NCBI GenBank assembly: GCA_021108325.1
Contig: JAIORB010000097.1
Span: 1 to 34,304 of the forward strand
Direction: 5' to 3'
DNA: 34,304 nt
Source: Bacteroidales bacterium
GTDB lineage: Bacteria; Bacteroidota; Bacteroidia; Bacteroidales; UBA12077
Positions within the stretch are counted from its first letter, which is position 1. Every line of letters begins with the position of its first letter. Positions 8,677-17,411 of the stretch are shown piece by piece. A model generated the notes under the pieces. The model did not search any database. It had not been told where the DNA came from and was given only the letters and a program-made list of their open reading frames with translations. The position numbers and the translations under genes are program-made.

Positions 8677-9312
8677 ATGACAAAAAAAGAACGCTTTGAG
8701 CATATTATAGATTTTTTCAAAAAAGAACGGCCCATAGCAGAAACCGAATTAGATTATGGAACTCCTTTTGCATTATTAGTAGCCGTAATATTAAGTGCAC
8801 AATGTACCGACAAAAGAGTAAACATAATTACTCCTGCCCTTTTAGAACGATTCCCTACAGCTTACGAAATGGCACAGGCTTCGGTTGATGAAGTTTTTGA
8901 ATATATAAAAACTTGTTCGTACCCCAATAATAAAGCTAAGCATTTGGTTGGAATGGCAAAAATGCTTACTGAAAATTTTAATGAAATAGTACCGGATGAT
9001 ATTAACGAACTTCAAAAATTACCTGGTGTTGGCCGTAAAACAGCTAATGTAATAGCGTCTGTCGTCTTTAACAAACCTGCACTGGCTGTAGATACGCATG
9101 TTTTTCGTGTTTCAAAAAGAATAGGTTTAACAACAAATGCCAAAACACCTTTAGAAACCGAAAAACAACTGGTTAAATATATTCCGGAAGAATTAATACC
9201 AATAGCACATCACTGGCTAATTTTACACGGACGTTATGTTTGCATTGCGCGAAAACCAAAATGTGAAAATTGCGGGATTGCTCAATATTGTAAGTATTTT
9301 AGTGGTAAGTAA
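8677..9312 (+). CDS. nth: Endonuclease III (DNA glycosylase/AP lyase)
   Basis: This base-excision repair enzyme removes oxidised pyrimidines and cleaves the abasic site. The 211-aa length is typical. The helix-hairpin-helix LQKLPGVGRKTANVIASVVF holds the catalytic Lys121, and AVDTHVFRVSKRIGL holds the catalytic Asp139. The C-terminal iron-sulfur loop is complete: Cys189, Cys196, Cys199 and Cys205 with the canonical C-x6-C-x2-C-x5-C spacing. The gene stands between a dispersed repeat and a REP-like hairpin and is convergent with the S9 peptidase gene. Nothing is unusual in the protein. Confidence 0.97.
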   Translation: MTKKERFEHIIDFFKKERPIAETELDYGTPFALLVAVILSAQCTDKRVNIITPALLERFPTAYEMAQASVDEVFEYIKTCSYPNNKAKHLVGMAKMLTENFNEIVPDDINELQKLPGVGRKTANVIASVVFNKPALAVDTHVFRVSKRIGLTTNAKTPLETEKQLVKYIPEELIPIAHHWLILHGRYVCIARKPKCENCGIAQYCKYFSGK

Positions 9313-9420
9313 ATTTGTACTTGAATTTTAAATTTATTGTACCAAATATTTATAACTTCTCATAAAATCATTTTCTTAAATTAAATTCTAGAATTTGTGA
9401 CTAAAGTCCAAATATCCTGC

Positions 9421-9486
9421 ATTATTGTTTAACCCCAGCTTTAAAGCTGGGGTTAGTTAATTGGTTAATAAAAAGGGCTTTAACCC
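9421..9486. repeat. REP-like hairpin between convergent genes
   Basis: AACCCCAGCTTTAAAGCTGGGGTT (9431-9454) is a perfect palindrome with a GC-rich outer stem, preceded by ATTATTGTTTAA at 9421-9432. A tail GGGCTTTAACCC lies at 9475-9486. The same ATTATTGTTTAA flank precedes part of the hairpin cluster at 27651. The position between the ends of nth and the S9 peptidase gene would also let it act as a bidirectional terminator, although no clean T tract follows. Confidence 0.7.
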
Positions 9487-9510
9487 AAAACATGAATAAT
9501 TAAAGTTAAG

Positions 9511-11403
9511 CTATTCTTCAACTTTCTTTAAATATTTATCCAAGAATTCAAGAATCCTTTTATTTGATTCGATTTGATTATCTTTTTTCCTAAACCCATG
9601 GCCTTCATCTTCAAAAATAACATATTCCACCGGAACACCATTAGCCTTAGCCTTTTCAACTATTTCATCAGATTCAACTTGTAATACCCTTGGATCATTT
9701 GCTCCCTGGAGAACCATAAATGGTTTTTGAATCTTATCCGCATGAAATAAAGGAGAAATATTATACAAATAAACAGAATCTTCATAAGGATTACCCATTT
9801 CCTTATATAATGCATTTCTAAAATCCTCCCACCATGCAGGAATACTTTTAAGTGTACGTAACCAATTAGTTACACCAAATATATTTACTCCAACTTCAAA
9901 TTCATCGGGTGTAAATGTCATTGCAGCAGCAACCATATAGCCACCGTATGATCCTCCCATAATTCCAATTTTATCAGGATCTACAACTCCTGTTTCTTCA
10001 AGAAAATTCTTTGCGTATATACAATCTTTTAAATCATGATCGCCATGTTTTCTGTCATCTAAAGAATAGAAAGTTTTTCCATAACCGCTACTACCTCTAT
10101 TATTTACATCAATTACTGCATAACCATGATTAACCAGATATTGAATTGTGGATCTGTAACCTACACGGGCTTGTCCTCCGGGACCACCATGAACATGAAC
10201 TAAAGCAGGAACTTTATTCTTCTTAGAAGCTTGATACGGAATGTACAATACTGCAGGAATTTCAAGTCCGTCAAAAGATTTATAACGCACAACTTTTGAT
10301 GTAACCAAATCATCAGGATTAATCTCAGGATTTAAAGTATTTGTTAATTGTTTGTATTCATTAGTTTCTAAGTTAAGAATATAAAGATTACTTGAACTTA
10401 TTGAACTAGAAGCATAAAATCCCATATAGTTTTCACTTTGTGAAATATTTACCGAGCTAATATTTAAATTATCAAATTTTGGTAATTCGATTTCTTCACC
10501 AGAAGCAGTGTCAAATATTTTAATTACAGTTTTTGAATCCCAATTAATTCCAATAACTCTATATTTACCATTGTACGAATGATAAGCATACATAATATCC
10601 CAACCTGCATCATAGATCTTTTCAACTTTTTCAGTCTCTAAATCCATTTTAGCTAAATATGTAAACTCACTATTTTCATCAGTAAGAAAATATAACTCAT
10701 TACCATCTGCACTAAAATCTACAGGCCTATAAGTTATTTCTCCTTCGTGTTCAGATAATAATTTAGATTCTTTAGTTTTACGATTATACAAATACATATT
10801 GTTATTTGTAGTAGTAATAGTCTTAGTAAAAGCAAAGAGATTTTTATCATTTGATATGGTACTTATATTATAGCCTTCTAAATTCTCATAAATCATTTCA
10901 TGTTCCATACTAGCCAGATTCATTTCAAAATAATCATCAAATCTTGCATCTCTTTTATTTGAAGAAAAGAAAAAACTTTTTCTATCATGACTCCATCCCA
11001 AAAAATTTACCCGAGCACTATCAAAAGGAATAAGATCGTTTATTATTCCTTCCTCATCACGCAAATAAATATGATTTATTTCATTCCCTCCTTGATCAGA
11101 TCTTAATAAAATCCTGTCATCAGTAGGGAAATAGCTTATTGCATAAGATGTTTCTTCACGGTTGGTTAATTGTTTTGGTTCTCCACCTTCAATACCTATT
11201 TCATACAAATTATAGATTCCATTCTCATTGCTGGAAAAAAGAATCTTAGATTCATCAAAAGAAAATGAACTTCCACCAATTGAAATTGTGTTCATGAATT
11301 GCTCAATAGTATATTGTTTTACTTCTTTCTTTTCCTTAAATGAATCACAAGAAAAAGAGAATAATACAATACTTATAATTAAGTAAACACCTGTTTTTTT
11401 CAT
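9511..11403 (-). CDS. S9-family serine peptidase (prolyl oligopeptidase type)
   Basis: The 630-aa protein begins with a hydrophobic signal ending FSFSC, so Cys19 is probably lipidated, although the lipobox is loose. Residues about 35-360 form a beta-propeller of TolB/PD40-like blades (IYNLYEIGIEGGEPKQLTN is typical). Residues about 370-630 are the alpha/beta-hydrolase. The triad is visible: Ser485 in GGSYGGYM, Asp570 in GANDPRV and His602 in EGHGF. HGGPGG near 405 is the oxyanion region. Such enzymes trim short peptides, often after proline, or act as acylaminoacyl-peptidases; the exact specificity cannot be read here. It is the last gene of the minus-strand run from gmd, 34 bases after the fusion glycosyltransferase, so cotranscription is possible although a glycan role is not obvious. 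Confidence 0.93.
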   Translation of the reverse strand: MKKTGVYLIISIVLFSFSCDSFKEKKEVKQYTIEQFMNTISIGGSSFSFDESKILFSSNENGIYNLYEIGIEGGEPKQLTNREETSYAISYFPTDDRILLRSDQGGNEINHIYLRDEEGIINDLIPFDSARVNFLGWSHDRKSFFFSSNKRDARFDDYFEMNLASMEHEMIYENLEGYNISTISNDKNLFAFTKTITTTNNNMYLYNRKTKESKLLSEHEGEITYRPVDFSADGNELYFLTDENSEFTYLAKMDLETEKVEKIYDAGWDIMYAYHSYNGKYRVIGINWDSKTVIKIFDTASGEEIELPKFDNLNISSVNISQSENYMGFYASSSISSSNLYILNLETNEYKQLTNTLNPEINPDDLVTSKVVRYKSFDGLEIPAVLYIPYQASKKNKVPALVHVHGGPGGQARVGYRSTIQYLVNHGYAVIDVNNRGSSGYGKTFYSLDDRKHGDHDLKDCIYAKNFLEETGVVDPDKIGIMGGSYGGYMVAAAMTFTPDEFEVGVNIFGVTNWLRTLKSIPAWWEDFRNALYKEMGNPYEDSVYLYNISPLFHADKIQKPFMVLQGANDPRVLQVESDEIVEKAKANGVPVEYVIFEDEGHGFRKKDNQIESNKRILEFLDKYLKKVEE

Positions 11404-11437
11404 TACATTTTATTTTAGGGTTAATAATATTTTACAC

Positions 11438-12838
11438 CTACCAAAACTTAATTTTACCGGCAGCATACCAGCACATTTGAAGTAATACAAATCCATGCCG
11501 GAAACGAGAAATATTGGTATCTCCATACGTTCTTTCACGATATCGAATCGGTAAATCAATAATTTTCAAGTTTAGTTTATAAGCACCAAATAGCAGATCG
11601 TAATCACCAAAAGGATCAAATTCTCCAAAGAACTTACGATTGGCTTGTAAACGAATATAGTCATCACGGAACATTACCTTCGTTCCACATAAGGTATCTT
11701 TAATTGGTTGTTCAAGTAACCAGCTAAATAACAAACTAAAGAATTTATTTCCAATGGTATTTAGAAATCGCATGGCTTCTTTTTCCATTGGATAAACCAG
11801 GCGCGAACCATTGATAAACTCTCCTTTTCCTGAAGCCAATGCATAATAAAATTTTGGTAAATCTTCCGGTGGTACAGTTAAATCAGCATCCAAAATCATT
11901 AAAATATCGCCCGTTGCCATTGAATATCCTTTTCGGACAGCATCACCTTTTCCTTTTCCTTCTTGCTGTGCTATCTTAATATCGTGAGTATCTTTGTACT
12001 TTTCCTGAACTTTTTGGATTGTTTCCCAGGTATCATCGGTTGAGTTTCCTTCTACATAAATTATCTCAACATGTTTACCAAATTCAGGTAATCGTTTAAC
12101 GGCATCTTCAATATTACCACTTTCGTTTCGTGCAGGAATAACTACACTTGTTGAATATTCCTTTTCTGCCATTGTAAGATCCGGTGTCTTACGTGCAAAA
12201 ACAAACTGATTTAAGGTAAATAAATTAAAAATTGGTAAAACCCCAATAAACCTATTAAACAGAAATGAGATTATTGGTATATTAATCGGAATCAACATTC
12301 TTTTATTTCTTCTAAAAACTTCGAATCCTGACAAATTAAGTAAGTTTTCAATATCGTAATGCGATAGCCAGCTCTGAATAGGTGTTTTTTTCTTTATTCT
12401 AAGAAACTCTGCAAATTTTATAAATGGCTCCCACAGGAAGTTATAGTATGTTATTATGATTTTAGTGCTCGAATCGGATAATTCATACAACTCTCCAAAT
12501 ACTTTATGTACGTCGTTTAAATACCCTATAATATTTGATAATATGATTACATCAAACTTTCTGTCAAACTTCAGATTTTCGGCTTCCATGGTATAAAACT
12601 CAACATCAGGAAATTGCTTTTTAGCATTTTCAATCATTAGTTCGCTGAAATCGATTCCGATTTTTTCCTTACCCTTTATTTTCCCTATTAATTCACCTGT
12701 TCCACAGCCGACCTCTAAAACCGATTGATCTTCAGTTAAAAAGTAATCAATATATTTCGTTATGGATTCCCAATAATACGATCTTCTTTTTCTATATTTT
12801 ATTCTATCAATAGCTATTTTATCAAAATACTTTTTCAT
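11438..12838 (-). CDS. Methyltransferase/family 2 glycosyltransferase fusion
   Basis: Two enzymes are joined in 466 aa. Residues about 1-210 are a class I SAM methyltransferase, with motif I VLEVGCGTGEL at 40-50 and the motif II-like acidic residue in KIGIDFSELM near 59-68. Residues about 228-466 are a GT-A fold of the dolichol-phosphate-mannose synthase type. It begins TSVVIPARNESGNIEDAV, has the metal-binding ILDADLTVPPEDL at 315-327, the basic GKGKGDAVRKGY at 294-305 and the acceptor-side KDTLCGTKVMF near 380-390. A C-terminal transmembrane helix pair is absent. Position after gmd, fcl, a GT-C enzyme and another methyltransferase suggests it makes or modifies a lipid-linked sugar for a fucose-containing glycan; this is inference. 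The gap to the upstream gene is 25 bases. Confidence 0.88.
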   Translation of the reverse strand: MKKYFDKIAIDRIKYRKRRSYYWESITKYIDYFLTEDQSVLEVGCGTGELIGKIKGKEKIGIDFSELMIENAKKQFPDVEFYTMEAENLKFDRKFDVIILSNIIGYLNDVHKVFGELYELSDSSTKIIITYYNFLWEPFIKFAEFLRIKKKTPIQSWLSHYDIENLLNLSGFEVFRRNKRMLIPINIPIISFLFNRFIGVLPIFNLFTLNQFVFARKTPDLTMAEKEYSTSVVIPARNESGNIEDAVKRLPEFGKHVEIIYVEGNSTDDTWETIQKVQEKYKDTHDIKIAQQEGKGKGDAVRKGYSMATGDILMILDADLTVPPEDLPKFYYALASGKGEFINGSRLVYPMEKEAMRFLNTIGNKFFSLLFSWLLEQPIKDTLCGTKVMFRDDYIRLQANRKFFGEFDPFGDYDLLFGAYKLNLKIIDLPIRYRERTYGDTNISRFRHGFVLLQMCWYAAGKIKFW

Positions 12839-12863
12839 AACAATTCTTTTATCCTACTATTGA

Positions 12864-13607
12864 TTATTTTTTTGCGGAAATAATTAACGAACCTGCAATT
12901 TCTTTAATAATTGGCGTTTTTTCAAATGCAAGCCCCATTTTTCTTATAAACTTTATCATTTTAGGTGGTATTGCAGGATGTAAGAAATCATATGGAAAGA
13001 TTTTAATATCTTTAAAACCAATCTTCTTTAAAGTCTTTTTCAGCTTCCATCTAACAAAGGCTGTTTCATCCGGAGAATCTCCCATCCATCGTTTAATAAA
13101 CGAAACGTTTTTCTGAATAAATATTTGAGGATTAAGCATATTAGGTTCTGCAAATACTATTGGACCTCCCGGTTTTAATACTCGATAAATTTCTTTTAAC
13201 GCTTGCTCAATATCTAAATGATGTAAAATAGAACTACCCCATACACTATCGAATGTATTATCGGTAAAAGACATATTCATTGCATCTTCTTGTAAAAAAG
13301 TAACATCCGGAAGTTTTTGCTTTGCTTTTTGCAATAAATCGTCAGAAATATCAATGGCAGTAATATTTGATTGTGTTACATTAAAAACCTTTTCGGTAAA
13401 TAATGATGTTCCGCAACCAATTTCTAATATATGACTATCAGAATTATAATTACCCAGTTTAACGAAAAAATCAGCTCTTCTATCAGCTCTCTCTTTTCCA
13501 GCAGGAGTTGACCATCCCCAAATATCTTCAGCATGCTCTTTTATTTTTTTTCCATGATCTATTTCATGCTTAATTCGTTGTTCTTTATTTTGCTTTATCA
13601 TAATCAA
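12864..13607 (-). CDS. Class I SAM-dependent methyltransferase
   Basis: A 247-aa methyltransferase with motif I HILEIGCGTSLFTEKVF (from about 59), an acidic loop AIDISDDLL, motif DNTFDSVWGSSILHHL and post-motif EIYRVLKPGGPIVFAEPN, the ubiE/methyltransferase-11 pattern. The acceptor is not indicated; within the glycan operon a sugar or lipid-linked intermediate is likely. The start overlaps the end of the GT-C gene by 23 bases, which indicates translational coupling. A second in-frame ATG two codons later (13601) is equally possible because no Shine-Dalgarno decides between them. Confidence 0.88.
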   Translation of the reverse strand: MIMIKQNKEQRIKHEIDHGKKIKEHAEDIWGWSTPAGKERADRRADFFVKLGNYNSDSHILEIGCGTSLFTEKVFNVTQSNITAIDISDDLLQKAKQKLPDVTFLQEDAMNMSFTDNTFDSVWGSSILHHLDIEQALKEIYRVLKPGGPIVFAEPNMLNPQIFIQKNVSFIKRWMGDSPDETAFVRWKLKKTLKKIGFKDIKIFPYDFLHPAIPPKMIKFIRKMGLAFEKTPIIKEIAGSLIISAKK

Positions 13608-15243
13608 TTTTAAATAAATACGCTATTTCGTCAACACCAATTCTGTTAACTGTAACAATCGCTTGTGGATATTTTGTCTGAATATAATATAAATATCGCT
13701 GTACGGTATTAATTGTATATTGTGTTTTTTGATTAGGATATTTTCTTAAACTACCCATGATTACATAATGCACATTTCTTTTTTTCAGGTTGGCAATTAA
13801 AGTATCCGGATTCTCAGATTCTATTCTGTAAATACCAGTAAACTTACGTTTTGCATATACAAATGAGATACTAGGTTTTCTACAAGCTATCTCTACATCT
13901 TCCGAAACATTCTCTGCAGCCCATTGACTCATCTTAATGTAATTTACCCAATCAGGTGTCATGCCATAGAACTTATTACCAGCAAGGTTCTGCATTAAAT
14001 ATTCATCATTAGCTTTAACCTTTTTTGTGGTTACATTCAAATTGGTAAAGAATATGATTATAAAAAGAATTGGTAGTAATACTTTAATAAATTTTAGTGA
14101 ATTAATTTTTCCCAGATAATAAATTCCCGATAAAAGAAATAATAAAATTAATGGAAAATAAACAAGTATCAAACGATCCTGATCCCATCTTGTTTGCAAC
14201 ATAAAAAAAGTCGCTCCACAAATAATCAATAAATATAATCCGGTAAAAAACAGATATTTATTTTTCTTGAATGAAAAGAAAACAGAAACAAAAAATATTA
14301 TATAAATAATAAAAGTGAAGAATAGTGAAGTTGCTTTTATATCTGATTTTAATCCTAAAAAATTCAATAAATGCTTTGAAAGATATAGTTTTGAATTATC
14401 TAAAAATCTTTTCAGAAATCCGGAGAATGTTTCCAATCCCTCTGAGGCATCATAAGAATTAATACGAAGCAAAGTATTTAACTGACTCTCAAATTGAATC
14501 GAGCCAATCCCAAAAACATGCGTTTTTATAAGTTTAAGAATAAACCAGAATCCCAAAAAGCTTACTAAAGTAATAGCTATTCCTTTCCATTTTCTATCAA
14601 AAACGAAGTAAACTAATACTGCTAAAACTATGCTATATCCAATTGTTTTTGTTGTTCCAATCAAGAAAATCAGTAATCCGAGAATAACATAATTTTTTAA
14701 ATCAACTTTTTCCTTATTAATTATGAATTTAAAGAAATAGTAAAACATGATTGACTGCAACAGCATAAAGAAGGCTTCGTTAAAGGTCTGGCTTGCATAA
14801 TATAGAATATATGAATTAAATGAAATAATTATCATCACATATATTAATAAAAAGCCAGAAACATTTCCTTTAAATGCTTTGTAAAAGAAATAAAGATGAA
14901 AAATTATTGATATTAATGATAATGATTTTAATAAGGTAATATTTAATCCAAAAATCCAAACAAAAAGACTCAAGAATATAGGATATAAAGGGCCCTGAAA
15001 AGAAGGATATTTAAATTCCTTAACAAATTCAAAGGCTCTGAATATATAAGCAGAATCGTCGCCAGCCTCACTTACTCTAAAATTGAAAAGTAAAAATGAA
15101 AATAACAAGGTAAAAAACATGGATATCCAAAAAAATACATTTCCTTTCGAATCAAAGAACTGATCCATTTTATCAAAAAAGTCTTTGGTTTTACTATCTT
15201 TTTTAATCTTTTTTGCTTGTGATTTATGCTTTTGTTTAGACAT
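13585..15243 (-). CDS. Polytopic GT-C glycosyltransferase (ArnT/PMT-like)
   Basis: A 552-aa membrane protein with a Lys-rich cytoplasmic start (about 20 residues) and roughly ten or more hydrophobic segments from residue 36 to about 410. A soluble C-terminal part follows. Just after the first membrane helix comes SEAGDDSAYIFRAFEF, with Asp62-Asp63, the acidic first periplasmic loop typical of GT-C enzymes such as ArnT and protein O-mannosyltransferases. QGPLYPIFLS downstream also fits that group. These enzymes use polyprenyl-phosphate sugars on the outer face of the inner membrane. That agrees with the Dpm1-like glycosyltransferase domain encoded two genes downstream. The start lies 5 bases after fcl. 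The acceptor (protein, lipid A or polysaccharide) cannot be decided. Confidence 0.82.
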   Translation of the reverse strand: MSKQKHKSQAKKIKKDSKTKDFFDKMDQFFDSKGNVFFWISMFFTLLFSFLLFNFRVSEAGDDSAYIFRAFEFVKEFKYPSFQGPLYPIFLSLFVWIFGLNITLLKSLSLISIIFHLYFFYKAFKGNVSGFLLIYVMIIISFNSYILYYASQTFNEAFFMLLQSIMFYYFFKFIINKEKVDLKNYVILGLLIFLIGTTKTIGYSIVLAVLVYFVFDRKWKGIAITLVSFLGFWFILKLIKTHVFGIGSIQFESQLNTLLRINSYDASEGLETFSGFLKRFLDNSKLYLSKHLLNFLGLKSDIKATSLFFTFIIYIIFFVSVFFSFKKNKYLFFTGLYLLIICGATFFMLQTRWDQDRLILVYFPLILLFLLSGIYYLGKINSLKFIKVLLPILFIIIFFTNLNVTTKKVKANDEYLMQNLAGNKFYGMTPDWVNYIKMSQWAAENVSEDVEIACRKPSISFVYAKRKFTGIYRIESENPDTLIANLKKRNVHYVIMGSLRKYPNQKTQYTINTVQRYLYYIQTKYPQAIVTVNRIGVDEIAYLFKIDYDKAK

Positions 15244-15248
15244 ACATA

Positions 15249-16190
15249 TTAATTAAGGTTTTGAGTAAATCTTTTCAGGAAATCCTGATAAGCATCTTTT
15301 ATACCTTCCTTCAACTCTATCTTATATTTCCAACCTGCTGAATTTAATTTTGATACATCCAGTAGTTTACGAGGAGTTCCATCGGGCATTTCAGTATTAA
15401 ACTTCAATTCACCATTAAAACCAACAATCTCCTTTACTGTTTCAGCAAGTTCTTTAATTGTAATATCCTTGCCTGTACCAATATTTACTAATTCCTTCTC
15501 GTTGTAATTTAACATCAAATAATAGCAGGCATCAGCCAAATCATCAACATGTAAAAATTCGCGCATTGGTTTTCCCGTTCCCCAAATCTCAACAAAAGAA
15601 TCACCCTTAGATTTAGCCTCATGAAACTTTCTGATCATTGCCGGAAGTACATGCGAATTATTTAAATCGTAATTATCATTCGGTCCGTAAAGATTAGTGG
15701 GCATAACAGAAATAAAATTATCGCCATACTGATCTCTGTATGTTTCGCACAATTTAATACCGGCAATTTTAGCAATTGCATAAGGTTCATTTGTAGGTTC
15801 AAGATAACCGGATAATAAGTATTCTTCCTTTAATGGTTGTTTAGCTAACTTTGGGTAAATACAAGATGAACCAAGGAACATAAGCTTTCTTACTCCACTT
15901 AAATGTGCAGCATGAATAGCATTGGCTTCAATCATTATATTCTGATATAAAAATTCAGCTCTGTAAATATTATTGGCATTTATACCTCCAACCTTAGCAG
16001 CTGCTAAAAATACATATTCCGGTTTTTCGCTTTCGAAAAATTTAGTAACAGCTTCTTGATTTGTCAAGTCCAGCTCCCCGAACGATCGTGTTATTATATT
16101 TTGATATCCTTCGGATTCAAGCTTTCTTTTTATAGCAGAACCAACCATTCCTTTATGGCCGGCAATATATATTTTTGAATCTTTTTGCAT
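15249..16190 (-). CDS. fcl: GDP-L-fucose synthase
   Basis: This short-chain dehydrogenase epimerises and reduces GDP-4-keto-6-deoxymannose to GDP-L-fucose with NADPH. The 313-aa length is standard. The nucleotide site is [12 protein letters not shown] (9-20); the catalytic set Ser108, Tyr137 and Lys141 (YAIAK) is present, as are Cys110 in GSSCIYPK and His180 in [17 protein letters not shown], the epimerase acid/base pair known from the E. coli enzyme. The gene follows gmd by 7 bases, so the two steps of GDP-fucose synthesis are encoded back to back. Confidence 0.97.
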   Translation of the reverse strand: MQKDSKIYIAGHKGMVGSAIKRKLESEGYQNIITRSFGELDLTNQEAVTKFFESEKPEYVFLAAAKVGGINANNIYRAEFLYQNIMIEANAIHAAHLSGVRKLMFLGSSCIYPKLAKQPLKEEYLLSGYLEPTNEPYAIAKIAGIKLCETYRDQYGDNFISVMPTNLYGPNDNYDLNNSHVLPAMIRKFHEAKSKGDSFVEIWGTGKPMREFLHVDDLADACYYLMLNYNEKELVNIGTGKDITIKELAETVKEIVGFNGELKFNTEMPDGTPRKLLDVSKLNSAGWKYKIELKEGIKDAYQDFLKRFTQNLN

Positions 16191-16197
16191 AATTATT

Positions 16198-17304
16198 TTA
16201 GTCTTGAGTTAATTTCTCTTTTCGAGTGATTTCCATATCCGAAATTACCATTTCCTCAATTAATCCATTTAAATCATATGTAGTTTCCCAATTCATCATT
16301 TCTTTTGCTTTTGTTGGATCTCCAATTAACAAATCGACTTCGGTAGGGCGAAAATAGGTTGGATCAATCTCAATAACTATATCTCCAATTTTTACAGGTG
16401 TTTCATTAATATTAAAATTGCTTAAGATTTTGGAATCTATTGATTTAATAATCCCTTTTTCATCAGTCCCGGTTCCTTTAAATTCTAACTCAATTCCTAA
16501 TTTTCTGAATGTTTGATCAGAAAACTCCCGAATCGAGTGAGTTTTCCCTGTTGCTAAAACAAAATCTTCGGGTTTATCTAATTGCATCATTTTCCACATC
16601 CCTTCAACATAATCTTTTGCATGTCCCCAATCTCTTTTAGCATCTAAATTCCCTAAAAATATTTTGTCCTGCAAACCATGCATAATACGACTGGCAGCTC
16701 GTGTAATTTTACGTGTAACAAATGTTTTACCTCTACGAGGTGATTCATGATTAAATAAAATTCCATTTGCAGCAAACATATTGTATGCTTCGCGATAATT
16801 TACAATTGTCCAGTACGCAAAAAGTTTTGCAACACCATACGGTGAACGCGGATAAAATGGTGTTTTTTCTGTTTGCGGGATTTCCTGCACCAATCCAAAT
16901 AATTCAGATGTAGAGGCTTGATATATCTTAGTCTTTTCAGCCAAACCTAATAAACGAACAGCCTCAAGAATTCTTAAAGTACCAATTCCATCGGCATTTG
17001 CAGCATATTCCGGCATATCGAAACTTACCTTTACATGCGACATTGCTCCCAGGTTATAAATTTCATCAGGCTGTACTTCCTGAATTATTCTAATTATATT
17101 AGATGAATCGGTAAGATCGCCATAATGTAATTGAAAATTAAGATGAGTTTCGTGTGGGTCCTGGTAAATATGGTCTATTCGTTGAGTATTGAATAAAGAG
17201 CTTTTTCTTTTTATCCCGTGTACTTTATATCCTTTCGATAATAAAAGTTCCGCTAAATATGATCCATCCTGCCCTGTAACCCCAGTAATTAAAGCTTTTT
17301 TCAT
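16198..17304 (-). CDS. gmd: GDP-mannose 4,6-dehydratase
   Basis: The enzyme converts GDP-mannose to GDP-4-keto-6-deoxymannose, the first step to GDP-L-fucose. The 368-aa sequence starts [20 protein letters not shown] (NADP site). It has the catalytic Thr132 and Glu134 in ASTSELFG and Tyr156-x3-Lys160 in SPYGVAK. The substrate and tetramer segments [19 protein letters not shown] and [13 protein letters not shown] are also conserved. It is the first gene of a six-gene minus-strand run and has a good TAnnTTTG box 31 bases upstream. It is divergent from the NifS-SelD fusion gene. Confidence 0.98.
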   Translation of the reverse strand: MKKALITGVTGQDGSYLAELLLSKGYKVHGIKRKSSLFNTQRIDHIYQDPHETHLNFQLHYGDLTDSSNIIRIIQEVQPDEIYNLGAMSHVKVSFDMPEYAANADGIGTLRILEAVRLLGLAEKTKIYQASTSELFGLVQEIPQTEKTPFYPRSPYGVAKLFAYWTIVNYREAYNMFAANGILFNHESPRRGKTFVTRKITRAASRIMHGLQDKIFLGNLDAKRDWGHAKDYVEGMWKMMQLDKPEDFVLATGKTHSIREFSDQTFRKLGIELEFKGTGTDEKGIIKSIDSKILSNFNINETPVKIGDIVIEIDPTYFRPTEVDLLIGDPTKAKEMMNWETTYDLNGLIEEMVISDMEITRKEKLTQD

Positions 17305-17335
17305 AAAATTAAGATGTAGAATTTATAGTTCAACA

Positions 17336-17343
17336 CAAATGTA
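17336..17343 (-). promoter_or_regulatory. Putative -7 box (TACATTTG) for the gmd operon
   Basis: On the minus strand TACATTTG fits TAnnTTTG exactly, 31 bases before the gmd start codon. On the plus strand the same 107-base gap carries TTGATATTTG and TAACTTTTG (one base longer than consensus) that may drive the gene at 17412. Confidence 0.45.
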
Positions 17344-17411
17344 AAAAATAAATCGTTGATATTTGAATTCATTTAACTTTTGTAAATTTACATTTTACTA
17401 AAATCAAAAAA

